Source: Rheinheimera pleomorphica (GTDB lineage: Bacteria; Pseudomonadota; Gammaproteobacteria; Enterobacterales; Alteromonadaceae). Taken from it: DNA of 64,000 nt. Each line of letters begins with the position of its first letter. Within the stretch, counting starts at the first letter, position 1. Of the stretch, positions 25,249 to 33,852 are shown piece by piece. Both the position numbers and the translations under genes were made by a program. The DNA lies in contig NZ_SIRR01000025.1 in NCBI RefSeq assembly GCF_011634895.1, forward strand, positions 62,001-126,000, written 5' to 3'. Under the pieces are notes generated by a model, which made no database searches, was not told the origin of the DNA, and saw only the letters and a list, made by a program, of their open reading frames with translations.

Positions 25249-28200
25249 TCAAGCGTAAGTAAGAAACTTAGGGTTCTCGCCATACTTATCGCCAGCGGCC
25301 TTAGTTTCAATACAGCCGATAATGATTATAAATAGTAAATTGACTACAGGAACTAACAATATCCAGGCTAAATGCCCACTGTAACCAATATCGTGTAACC
25401 GCCTGACAGTTAATGAAACCATAGGTAGAAGGCTAAATAAACCATAAGCAATACTTAAAATTTGCTTGGGATAGAGATCACCTAAGACAATAAAGAAAAC
25501 TGCATCAACGATACCGATAATCAGTGAAGCAAAAAACAAGTGGATTACCCAAAATGACCAATACTCACGCCTTAATGCTCGACCTTTGAACTGATAAGCC
25601 TTGGTAAAAGTACCTAAATAATAACGTATAGCTTTAGGAAACTTATCTTTAACATCCTCGAGTATCACATACAGCGCCGGTATTAATATCAGAGTGATAA
25701 TAGTGGCAAACAAAATACCAAACGCCAGTGACACCGCCATCGGTACTACGATCTTCGCTTGCAAACTGCGCTCCAGCACTATCGGCGCTAAACCAACAAA
25801 GGTGGTCAGTGAAGTCAGTAAAATTGCTCTGAAACGCTGTGCACCGGCTTGCGATACGGCCTGTCGTACAGACAAGCCCTCCTGTCGTGCCCGGTTGACA
25901 AAGTCAACCATTACCAGCGAGTCATTCACCACCACACCGGCCAGTGCCACTAAGCCGAATATCGACATAATGCTCATACTCAAACCCAGTACCATATGGC
26001 CTATTACCGCACCCACCAGACCAAAGGGGATCACGCTCATTATGATTAACGGCTGACTGTAGGATTTCAGCGGTATCGCCATCAGGGCGTAGATACAAAA
26101 CAGCGCAAAAACGCCGGCTTTCATCAAATCGACCTGTGCATCCAGCTCATCCTGACTGGCACCGTCCAGCTCACCGGTCACACCATCGTATTTGGCGGTT
26201 ATCTCCGGGATCACCGTTTTGCGCATATCGCCAACCACTTTACCCGGTTCAACCGTCGCTTTATCCGCAGAAGCGGTAATGGTTACCGCGCGTTCGCCAT
26301 TAACCCGGTTAATCGCACTAAAGCTGGGCTGTAAGGTATAGCTGGCAACCTGGGCAAAGGGGATCTCGCCACCATCAGCCGTGCGGATACGCATATTCTC
26401 CAGACTACCAATGGAGCTGCGCTCATTACGCGGGTAACGCACCATCACTTTCACTTCTTCACCGTCACGTTGTACCCGCTGCGCCTCGGCACCGTAGAAG
26501 CCATAACGCACCTGGCGTGCCACGTCGGCCAGTGTTAAGCCAAGCAGATGTGCCTCTGGCGTTAACTGCAACACTATCTCGTCATTGCCACCGAGCAGAT
26601 TATCCTCAATATCATAAATACCGGCATATTCTGCCAACCGGGTTTTCAGCTCTTCGGTCGCCAGTTTCAGGTTATCCAGATTGGTGCCGCGCAGCTGCAA
26701 TGCAATGTCGGCACCGCCACCACCACCGGTCGAGGCGTTAATTTTAAAGGCTTTTAAGCCTGGAATTTCCGGCATTTCCTCGCGCCAGCGATTTGCAATT
26801 TCAAAGCCATCAATTTCACGGCCTTCGCTTTTTTCCAGCTCAACCACTAACTGACCGGCTGTATCGCTTTGCAAAAACATTAAGCGGTGTTTGACGATAT
26901 CTTCATCAAATTCGGCGTTCAGTTTGGCATTAGCGCGCATCAATGCCTGCTCAGCCTCGCGCAGTGCATTTACCGTGGCCTGGTTAGAGGCGCCTTCCTG
27001 CATGCTAAGGTTGGCGTTAATAAAGTCGCTGGGAATATTCGGGAAAAACACCCAACGCACCAAACCGCCTCCCAGCACACCAAACATCAGAATTAACATG
27101 GCAAAAAACACCGCCATAGTGGTATAGCGATACTCAATACAGCGTTCAACAAAGGGTTGATAGCGCTTGGTAACAAAACGCTGCATAGCATTGGCCACGG
27201 CCACTCTGACCGCTTTTAAGCCATTACTGCAACCACGGCCGGCACTGTAAAATAGTCCCTTGCGGTTTGGATCCCACGGCTTGGTGTCCATATTGACAAT
27301 GTGCGCCGGCAGGATCATTTTCGACTCTACCAATGAGAAAATCAGGCACAGCACCACCACCCAGGCAATAGAGCCCCAGATAGGCGCCTGAGCGCCGCCG
27401 ACCATTAACATAGGCACAAAGGCGGCAATCGTCGTCAACACACCAAAGGTAGCTGGCATTGCAACTTTTTTGGCGCCGGCAATAACGGCTTCCGCTGATT
27501 TACCGCGTTTTTCAATTTCGCTGTAGGCACTCTCGCCGATTATAATGGCGTCATCCACCACTATCCCCAGCACCAGAATAAAGCCAAACAGGCTGATCAT
27601 ATTGATGGATACATTAAACAGTGGCAGCGGCAACATCGCCATAGCGCCAAGGAAACACACCGGTATGCCGACCATCACCCAAAACGCGATGCGGAATTCT
27701 AAAAACAAGGTCAATGCCAACAGTACCAAGAAAGCGCCCATCAGCAGGTTGTTGCTCATTAAGTCCAGCCGGCCCTGCAGGTAGTAGCTGGCATCGCCCC
27801 AGTATGAAATAGACACTGATGATGGCAGGTCTTTTTGCTTGCGTTCAACATAAGCCTTTACCTGCTCAGCAATTTTCAGCGTGTTGTCATCGCCCACCGC
27901 ATCCACCCGGATAGACACCGAGTTCTTGCCGTCAAAAGTTGATAAATCTTCGCGTTCAATAAAGCCATCATTTATCGTTGCAATGTCTTTCAGCGCCAGC
28001 CGGGTGCCATCGTCAAAGGTTAACAGCACAATGTCTTCAAAGTCCTGCGCGTAGTAGGCCTGGCCCTTAGTACGCAGCAGAATATTGCCGCTGTCTGATT
28101 TTATTGAGCCGCCGGGCAAATCTACCGAGCTGCCGCGAATGGCGTTAACCACCTGCTCGAACGTCAGGCCATATTCTTTAAGCTTCAGCTCAGATAATTC

Positions 28201-28758
28201 AATAGCGATTTCATAATCACGCGCACCCACCACATCAACTTTACTGATGCCTGGCAGCTTTTTCAGCTCATCACGTACATCTTTAGACAGCTCTTTTAAT
28301 GTATGCTCACTGGCATCGCCATACAGCGATAACCACATCACGTTGCTTTGAAACCGTACCCGGTAGACTACCGGCTTTTCGGTTTGCTCCGGCAGGGATG
28401 AAATGGCCGACACCTGCGTTTTAATTTCATCCATCACCTCCTGCACATCATAGTTATTGGCAATCTCGGCACGTACCGTTGCCAACCCTTCTACCGCCGT
28501 CGAGCGGATGCGCTTAATACCATTAACGCCACGCAAACTCTCTTCAATCTTTTCAATTACACCGCTTTCTACTTCCTGCGGTGCAGCACCTAAGTACGGC
28601 ACCCGGATATTGACCTGCTCCAGTACAATTTCCGGAAATATTTGTTTTTTAATGGTAAACAGCGAAAAAACACCGGCTACCAGAATAATGGCCATCAATA
28701 AGTTGGCAGCCACACTGTTACGGGCAAACCAGGCGATTAAGCCCTTGTTGGTATCCAT
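25249..28758 (-). CDS. RND efflux permease (HAE-type) with fused C-terminal DUF805 domain
   Basis: 1169 residues. The first ~1035 are a complete AcrB/MexB-superfamily pump: an N-terminal segment ending IRVPYLGAAPQEVE, 12 membrane helices, and the conserved GIVVDDAIIIGE in helix 4 with its paired Asp residues. Residues about 1040-1169 match DUF805: FKGRALRREYWSFW, three or four hydrophobic segments, RRLHDIGYSG and a C-terminal DKYGENPK. No frameshift or stop separates the parts. The DUF805 part (25249-25641) is markedly AT-richer than the pump. It is translated 4 bp after the adaptor gene. Substrate is unknown. Confidence 0.92.
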   Translation of the reverse strand: MDTNKGLIAWFARNSVAANLLMAIILVAGVFSLFTIKKQIFPEIVLEQVNIRVPYLGAAPQEVESGVIEKIEESLRGVNGIKRIRSTAVEGLATVRAEIANNYDVQEVMDEIKTQVSAISSLPEQTEKPVVYRVRFQSNVMWLSLYGDASEHTLKELSKDVRDELKKLPGISKVDVVGARDYEIAIELSELKLKEYGLTFEQVVNAIRGSSVDLPGGSIKSDSGNILLRTKGQAYYAQDFEDIVLLTFDDGTRLALKDIATINDGFIEREDLSTFDGKNSVSIRVDAVGDDNTLKIAEQVKAYVERKQKDLPSSVSISYWGDASYYLQGRLDLMSNNLLMGAFLVLLALTLFLEFRIAFWVMVGIPVCFLGAMAMLPLPLFNVSINMISLFGFILVLGIVVDDAIIIGESAYSEIEKRGKSAEAVIAGAKKVAMPATFGVLTTIAAFVPMLMVGGAQAPIWGSIAWVVVLCLIFSLVESKMILPAHIVNMDTKPWDPNRKGLFYSAGRGCSNGLKAVRVAVANAMQRFVTKRYQPFVERCIEYRYTTMAVFFAMLILMFGVLGGGLVRWVFFPNIPSDFINANLSMQEGASNQATVNALREAEQALMRANAKLNAEFDEDIVKHRLMFLQSDTAGQLVVELEKSEGREIDGFEIANRWREEMPEIPGLKAFKINASTGGGGGADIALQLRGTNLDNLKLATEELKTRLAEYAGIYDIEDNLLGGNDEIVLQLTPEAHLLGLTLADVARQVRYGFYGAEAQRVQRDGEEVKVMVRYPRNERSSIGSLENMRIRTADGGEIPFAQVASYTLQPSFSAINRVNGERAVTITASADKATVEPGKVVGDMRKTVIPEITAKYDGVTGELDGASQDELDAQVDLMKAGVFALFCIYALMAIPLKSYSQPLIIMSVIPFGLVGAVIGHMVLGLSMSIMSIFGLVALAGVVVNDSLVMVDFVNRARQEGLSVRQAVSQAGAQRFRAILLTSLTTFVGLAPIVLERSLQAKIVVPMAVSLAFGILFATIITLILIPALYVILEDVKDKFPKAIRYYLGTFTKAYQFKGRALRREYWSFWVIHLFFASLIIGIVDAVFFIVLGDLYPKQILSIAYGLFSLLPMVSLTVRRLHDIGYSGHLAWILLVPVVNLLFIIIIGCIETKAAGDKYGENPKFLTYA

Positions 28759-28762
28759 AAGC

Positions 28763-29983
28763 TTACTCCTTTACCTGAGAAGCAAGCACTGGTGCTGCAC
28801 CAGATGGCTGTTCTGCTACTTGCTCGGCTTCCTGCTCGCTGGCAATACGCACTACTGTGCCCGCCAGCGGGTTGGCAATGGCGGATGTCGCCAGGCGATC
28901 TCCGTCGATAAAACCACTGCGGACATAAGCGAAGCGATCATCAGCACGCTCCAGCGTTACCGGACGAAACTGCAGCTGATTATCTTTATCGACCACCAGC
29001 ACTTGTTGCTGCGCCAACAACAGATGCCGCGGCACAACCACCACATCTGTAGTGGCATCGCCAAGAATTTCAGCCTGCACAAAGCGGCCAAACCGCAGAG
29101 GCGTCGCTGCATTGTTGTTACGCTGATAAGGGTCCTTCACCTGGGCTACCGCATAAATAACCCGGCTACGCTCATCCAGCACGCCTTCGGTACGTACCAG
29201 CTTTGCCGGCCATTGTTTAATGTCACCACCGACGACCGCCGTTAAGATCACTTCAGGTTTAATCTGATCCGAGCCAAAGTCCGGCAATTGTACAAAAGCG
29301 GCATCATTATCGGTAATGGGCAAACGAACTTCGGCGATATCGGTGCCGTAAATCATGCCAACGCTGGCGCCACGGCTGATAAACTGGCCTAAATTGACAT
29401 TGCGGCTTTTTACCAGACCGGCAAAAGGCGCACGAATTTCGGTGCGGGCTAAATCACGCTTGGCACGCTCCAGTTCTGCCTCTGCTGAGCGCACATTCGC
29501 CAGTGCCCCTGCCAACTGTGGCCGGCGTAACCCTAACTCAGGGGCTTTGCCGTCGGTAAAAGAACGCCATTCTTCTTCGGCCACCCGGCCGCGGGCTTTT
29601 TCTTCTTCCAGTGCCGCTTGTGCATTGGCCAGGCTGGCCTCAGCAGCCTTAACATTGGTTTGATAATCGGCTGGCTCGACACGGATCAATAAGTCACCGG
29701 CATTAAAAAAACCGCCTTCAACAAAATTTGCAGCAACTTCTACGATGCGGCCATTCACCTCTGAACTTAAATTGGTCTCCAGTTTAGGCTTAACCGTGCC
29801 TTGCGACTGAATACGGTAAATTAAGTCCTGAGTCTGCACCGGCTCAGCCGTAATAAGAACCGCGGGGCGTTGTTCATCTTTTTTCTCTGGTGGTTTACGC
29901 ATGCTCATTAGACCACCGGCTAGCACCACCGCGACCACGACGACACCGACCGGAACCAGAATTTTTATAATTTTTGCTGCCAT
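28763..29983 (-). CDS. RND efflux periplasmic adaptor (membrane fusion protein)
   Basis: 406 residues from the ATG at 29983; a GTG 12 bp upstream is a weaker alternative. An N-terminal membrane anchor (about 5-25) is followed by the lipoyl/barrel-sandwich hybrid halves (GTVKPKLETNLSSEVNGRI and EIRAPFAGLVKSRNV), an interrupting alpha-hairpin with alanine/glutamate-rich helices, and a beta-barrel domain. It should bridge the downstream pump to an outer-membrane channel. No channel gene is adjacent, so a TolC-like protein elsewhere is probably used. Confidence 0.9.
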   Translation of the reverse strand: MAAKIIKILVPVGVVVVAVVLAGGLMSMRKPPEKKDEQRPAVLITAEPVQTQDLIYRIQSQGTVKPKLETNLSSEVNGRIVEVAANFVEGGFFNAGDLLIRVEPADYQTNVKAAEASLANAQAALEEEKARGRVAEEEWRSFTDGKAPELGLRRPQLAGALANVRSAEAELERAKRDLARTEIRAPFAGLVKSRNVNLGQFISRGASVGMIYGTDIAEVRLPITDNDAAFVQLPDFGSDQIKPEVILTAVVGGDIKQWPAKLVRTEGVLDERSRVIYAVAQVKDPYQRNNNAATPLRFGRFVQAEILGDATTDVVVVPRHLLLAQQQVLVVDKDNQLQFRPVTLERADDRFAYVRSGFIDGDRLATSAIANPLAGTVVRIASEQEAEQVAEQPSGAAPVLASQVKE

Positions 29984-30445
29984 GTTGATTTCCACAATGC
30001 TGTTTTACTGGCGTTATACTAAAGCGCCATGAAACGAAAGTAACCTGATGAATGTTACGCTTTGTATCTGTGTAGCTAAAGTCTGGTACAACTTCAATGT
30101 CGTATACAACGTCAGCTACTATCTGGTCACAGGCTAACCCTGCGTATTTACCGGCTCGCGCCATACTTTAGTACAACCTAATACTTAACACTGCGCTAAG
30201 TTGACTGCCGCTTAGCAGCAAACAATGTAATATCTTGTTACAACTGACTGTAACGCCGTATCAAACCATGAGTTGATTTTTTTGTTATATCAACCTGAGA
30301 AATGGTTATTTGCACCGCAGCAGTAATTTTTTTAAGGTAATTTATTAAGCGGGTTGTTCATCATTACATCATAAAACTACCGCAAGCTGAGCAGACAAGC
30401 GCGTAAGACGAACTTAGGTTTAATCATTGTATTGAGGGAAACACT
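29984..30445. other. 462-bp intergenic control region between RND operon and CBM48 gene
   Basis: No convincing gene is present. Two short inverted repeats can be seen: GTAAC with GTTAC at 30040-30058 (9-base spacer) and GTTACA with TGTAAC at 30237-30254 (6-base spacer). They share the GTTAC core and could be sites for one regulator of the divergent RND operon or the CBM48 gene; no regulator gene lies next to them. AT content is high around 30260-30340, suitable for promoters. Confidence 0.5.
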
Positions 30446-30754
30446 ATGAGTATTAATAAACAGTATTTGAAGACAAAACCGCTGTGCAAAGTTACCTTTA
30501 CCCTGCCCGCCGCCCGCCTGGCGCAAATGGAACAAGCGGCATTGCTGGGTGAATTTAATGATTGGGACCCAACGGCGTTACCAATGAAAAAAAGCAAAAG
30601 CGGCGATTTTACCATCACGTTAAATCTGGAAAAAAACAAGGAATACCAGTTCCGTTATCTGGTAAACGGCGGCACCTGGCTTAATGACGAAGCGGCTGAC
30701 AGTTATCAGCCATCACCAGTGTCATATGATCATAACTCAGTGGTGCGCCTGTAA
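30446..30754 (+). CDS. Stand-alone glycogen-binding CBM48/isoamylase early-set domain protein
   Basis: 102 residues that consist of little more than one CBM48 domain: VTFTLPAARL, LLGEFNDWDPTALPMKK, and EYQFRYLVNGGTWLNDEAAD. The aromatic residues (FNDWD, YQFRYL, TWLND) are those that stack on alpha-glucans in AMPK-beta-type domains. There is no signal peptide, so it is cytoplasmic. Free CBM48 proteins are widespread in marine gammaproteobacteria, with no clear role; binding of glycogen or a phosphoglucan is inferred. A GAGGG ribosome-binding site lies 7 bp upstream. Confidence 0.85.
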   Translation: MSINKQYLKTKPLCKVTFTLPAARLAQMEQAALLGEFNDWDPTALPMKKSKSGDFTITLNLEKNKEYQFRYLVNGGTWLNDEAADSYQPSPVSYDHNSVVRL

Positions 30755-30760
30755 AAATAC

Positions 30761-30787
30761 AAAGGGCAGCATGCGCTGCCCTTTGTT
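30761..30787. terminator. Bidirectional terminator
   Basis: AAAGGGCAGC and GCTGCCCTTT are perfect 10-bp arms around ATGC, between the CBM48 gene and the convergent FabH-like gene. Confidence 0.85.
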
Positions 30788-30800
30788 TATCCGCTAAGGG

Positions 30801-31919
30801 CTATCCATGCTTTTGTAGCACTAAGCATCCCACAGAATAGCCGGCACCAAAGGAGCATAAAATAGCATGATCACCAGCCTGCAGCCCCTGTTTATATTTA
30901 TGAAACGCAATAATTGAGCCTGCTGATGCCGTATTGGCATAGGTATCCAGTACCAGAGGCGCTTCTTCAGGTAGCGGATCACGGCCAAGTATTTTCTTCG
31001 CCGCAAAGATATTCATATTGATATTGGCCTGATGTAACCACAAACGCTTCAGTTGCTCTGGTGTTACCTGCTGTGCGGCCATCTCGGCCAGAATAACATC
31101 GGCCACTATTGGCAATAGCTCTTTAAATACTTTGCGCCCTTGTTGTTTGAAGAAGGGTACCAATGGGTCTGCGGGTAAACAATGTTCGGTGTAACCGACG
31201 TCACAGCGGATATTATTAGAAAACTCGGTTTTCAGGCGCATGCCTTTAATTTGCCAGGCATTGCTGCTGGTGCAGCTGTCACTGGCTTCAATAATCGTCG
31301 CGGTACAAACATCACCAAAAATAAAATGGCTGTCGCGGCTGCGATAATTAACCTGCGGTGAGGCAAATTCCGGGTTGACCACCAGCACGACCTTCGCTGT
31401 GCCGCCACGAATGGCGTTAACCGCATTGCTAATAGCAAAGGTCGCAGAAGAGCAGGCAACATTCATATCAAAAGCATAGCCAGCCGCGCCGAGTTGCTGT
31501 TGTAATTCGATAGCTAAGGCCGGATAAGGCCTCTGCATATTCGATGCTGCACAAATAATTAAATCAATATCTGCCGCGGTTTTATTCGCTTGCAGCATGG
31601 CCTCACGGGCCGCCGACAACGCCATTTCCACCATCTCGGGCAATTGCTCTTCAGTACGGCGGGTAAACACCGGCCGCATAATGGCAGGGTCTAAAATGCC
31701 CTCTTTGTACAACACATGCCGGGCTTTAATGCCTGAGGCTTTTTCAATAAACTCACAGCTGGAATGCTCAAGTGCAGCCAACTCGCCCCGGCCAATTGCG
31801 GCGGCATGTTCCGTATTAAACTGGTCGACATACTGGTTGTAACTGGCCACTAGCTCTTCATTGGTAATAATTTGCTCTGGTGTAAACAGGCCCGAGCCAC
31901 TGATAACAACATCTTTCAT
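30801..31919 (-). CDS. Beta-ketoacyl-ACP synthase III-like protein (FabH superfamily)
   Basis: 372 residues, longer than housekeeping FabH (~317). The thiolase-fold triad is complete: Cys in NVACSSATFA, His in WLHQANINMN and Asn in YANTASAG. The N-terminal region has an extra insertion around residues 27-60 (QYVDQFNTEHAAAIGRG). It probably condenses an acyl thioester with malonyl-ACP or another acyl acceptor. As it is not in a fab cluster, it may prime a special lipid or polyketide, as DarB or OleA relatives do; this is inference. It is divergent from tamA. Confidence 0.87.
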   Translation of the reverse strand: MKDVVISGSGLFTPEQIITNEELVASYNQYVDQFNTEHAAAIGRGELAALEHSSCEFIEKASGIKARHVLYKEGILDPAIMRPVFTRRTEEQLPEMVEMALSAAREAMLQANKTAADIDLIICAASNMQRPYPALAIELQQQLGAAGYAFDMNVACSSATFAISNAVNAIRGGTAKVVLVVNPEFASPQVNYRSRDSHFIFGDVCTATIIEASDSCTSSNAWQIKGMRLKTEFSNNIRCDVGYTEHCLPADPLVPFFKQQGRKVFKELLPIVADVILAEMAAQQVTPEQLKRLWLHQANINMNIFAAKKILGRDPLPEEAPLVLDTYANTASAGSIIAFHKYKQGLQAGDHAILCSFGAGYSVGCLVLQKHG

Positions 31920-32127
31920 TTTAATAGCCTTGTCCGGTGGCGGTTTTGCTACCGCCTTAAAAGTGCCGTCAGTATAACTGATCTTGTCCTCAGAGATAAA
32001 ACACTGCTGTCACCGCAAGATTATTCAGCACCGATTTATGCTAAGCGGTGTACAGTGTCCCTGCGTCTGGGCCATAATACGGCTTAGCTGCTGTTTTCTT
32101 CATTCGCTTTTGGACACAACATCACTG

Positions 32128-33852
32128 ATGCCAACATCCGGGTTACTCAGCCAGGTTACACTGCTAACCATGTTACTACTTAGCTGTTATGCTGGCGCAC
32201 AGTCGCAAGTCAAACTGCAAATAGAAGGTATTGACGGCGCTCTGGCGCGTAACGTCGCCATTTATCTGCAACGCTTTACTGAAGACGATGCCACTGCGGG
32301 GATCAGGTTGCAGACTGAGCTGGCACAGGAAGCGCAAAAAGCGCTGCAGGCCCTGGGCTATTATCATAGCGAAATCCGCTTTACTACCCAGCCCGGCGAC
32401 AAGCTGAATATTACTCTGCATGTTAATGCCGGCGAGCCGGTACGTATTAAAACCAGCGATATACAATTGCTCGGCGATGCCCGCTCAGATGCCGACTTTT
32501 TAAAGTTGATAGCCCAGCAAGCCCCGAAAGAGAACGCAGTACTGCACCACGGGCAGTATGATGGCTTTAAAAGTGCACTGCGCAATCTGGCACTGCGCAA
32601 AGGCTATTTTGATGCCCGCTTTAGCCAAACCCGGTTGGAAGTTGCTGCCGAGCTGAATCAGGCTTTTATCCATTTACATTTTGATAGCGGTACCCGCTAC
32701 AAATTCGGCGCCGTCAGCTTTAGCGATAGCCAGATTGAACAACGCCGATTACATGCCCTACTCCCCTTTAGCGGCGGCGACGACTATTTAGCCAGCAAGC
32801 TGGGCGAACTAAACCAGACGCTGGCAACAACCGGCTGGTTTTCGTCTATTCTGGTTGAAGGTGATACCGACAATATACAACAACATCACTTGCCAATTAA
32901 TGTTTCACTGCAACCAGAGCGGCGCAATATTATTGAAACCGGTATTGGCTACTCTACCGATGTTAAAGCCCGTCTGAAACTGAATTGGCAAAAACCCTGG
33001 CTGAATAAAGCTGGCCATAGCCTGCGCAGTGATCTGGCCATCTCTGACATAGAACAAAGCGTCGAAGCAGCCTATAAGCTGCCGCTGCAAAGCGCATCAA
33101 CCGATTACTATCAGGTTCAACTGGGCTTTCGTAATCGCGACAGTGAGGACACCGCCAGCCGTGAGTCTAACCTGGTGTTAGAGCGTTACTGGTTGCTGAA
33201 TAATGAGTGGTATCGCACGGCGTCGTTGCGCTGGTTGTATGAAGACTTTGTACAGGCAGATCAGCGCGATAATATCAGCCTGATTATGCCCGGTATCAGT
33301 TATAACCGTACGGTGCAAGCAGGCGGTGCGATGCCTTACTCGGCAAACCGGCTGGCACTGCGCGTGGAAGTGTCGGACGAGGCTTGGGGCTCAGATGCCA
33401 GCTTTATCCGCCTGCGTGGCCGCGCCGGCTGGATTGGTAGCGCCGGTGATAACCATCGCTTTGTCACCCGGCTCGATGGCGGTGCCATTTTAATGGAGAC
33501 CTTACGTAAGTTACCGCCTTCGCTGCGCTTTTTTGCTGGCGGCGACAACAGTATCCGTGGCTATGGCTATGAGACTGTGTCACCACAAAATGCCGAAGGC
33601 GAGCTGACCGGTGGCCGTTATATGCTGACAGGCTCAGTTGAATATCAATACCGCCTAAGCGGCAACTGGTGGCTGGCGGCTTTTACTGACTACGGCAGCG
33701 CCTGGGATGATACACCAGATTGGGTGCAAGGTGCCGGTCTGGGCGTGCGCTGGGCCTCGCCGGTGGGCCCCATCCGGCTTGATTTTGCTTTTGGCCTGGA
33801 CAGACCGGGTAGCGGCTTTCAACTTCATTTTTCGCTGGGGCCTGAACTATGA
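32128..33852 (+). CDS. tamA: Translocation and assembly module subunit TamA
   Basis: 574 residues from the ATG at 32128 (E. coli TamA has 577). A signal peptide ends near residue 25 (CYAGAQS). Three POTRA domains follow, recognised by LQALGYYHSEIRF and LALRKGYFDARFS, then an Omp85-type 16-stranded barrel that ends with PVGPIRLDFAFGL and a final Leu after aromatic alternation. The RFFAGGDNSIRGYGYE loop carries the Omp85 (V/I)RGY motif. The frame is open upstream to 31984, but only the 32128 start gives a signal peptide. TamA works in the outer membrane with TamB, whose gene overlaps it by 4 bp. Confidence 0.93.
   Translation: MPTSGLLSQVTLLTMLLLSCYAGAQSQVKLQIEGIDGALARNVAIYLQRFTEDDATAGIRLQTELAQEAQKALQALGYYHSEIRFTTQPGDKLNITLHVNAGEPVRIKTSDIQLLGDARSDADFLKLIAQQAPKENAVLHHGQYDGFKSALRNLALRKGYFDARFSQTRLEVAAELNQAFIHLHFDSGTRYKFGAVSFSDSQIEQRRLHALLPFSGGDDYLASKLGELNQTLATTGWFSSILVEGDTDNIQQHHLPINVSLQPERRNIIETGIGYSTDVKARLKLNWQKPWLNKAGHSLRSDLAISDIEQSVEAAYKLPLQSASTDYYQVQLGFRNRDSEDTASRESNLVLERYWLLNNEWYRTASLRWLYEDFVQADQRDNISLIMPGISYNRTVQAGGAMPYSANRLALRVEVSDEAWGSDASFIRLRGRAGWIGSAGDNHRFVTRLDGGAILMETLRKLPPSLRFFAGGDNSIRGYGYETVSPQNAEGELTGGRYMLTGSVEYQYRLSGNWWLAAFTDYGSAWDDTPDWVQGAGLGVRWASPVGPIRLDFAFGLDRPGSGFQLHFSLGPEL

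Noticed and set aside
25249-28758. Possible frameshift or two separate genes at the pump/DUF805 join
   Set aside because: The frame is continuous with no stop and no internal start with a ribosome-binding site near residue 1035, so a true fusion is the better reading.
28457-29245. 262-residue plus-strand open frame across the RND pump/adaptor junction
   Set aside because: It is antisense to two clear RND genes, has no family-like motif or ribosome-binding site, and its composition reflects the reverse strand.
29895-30164. 89-residue minus-strand frame upstream of the adaptor gene
   Set aside because: It overlaps the adaptor start in another frame and shows no domain or ribosome-binding site.
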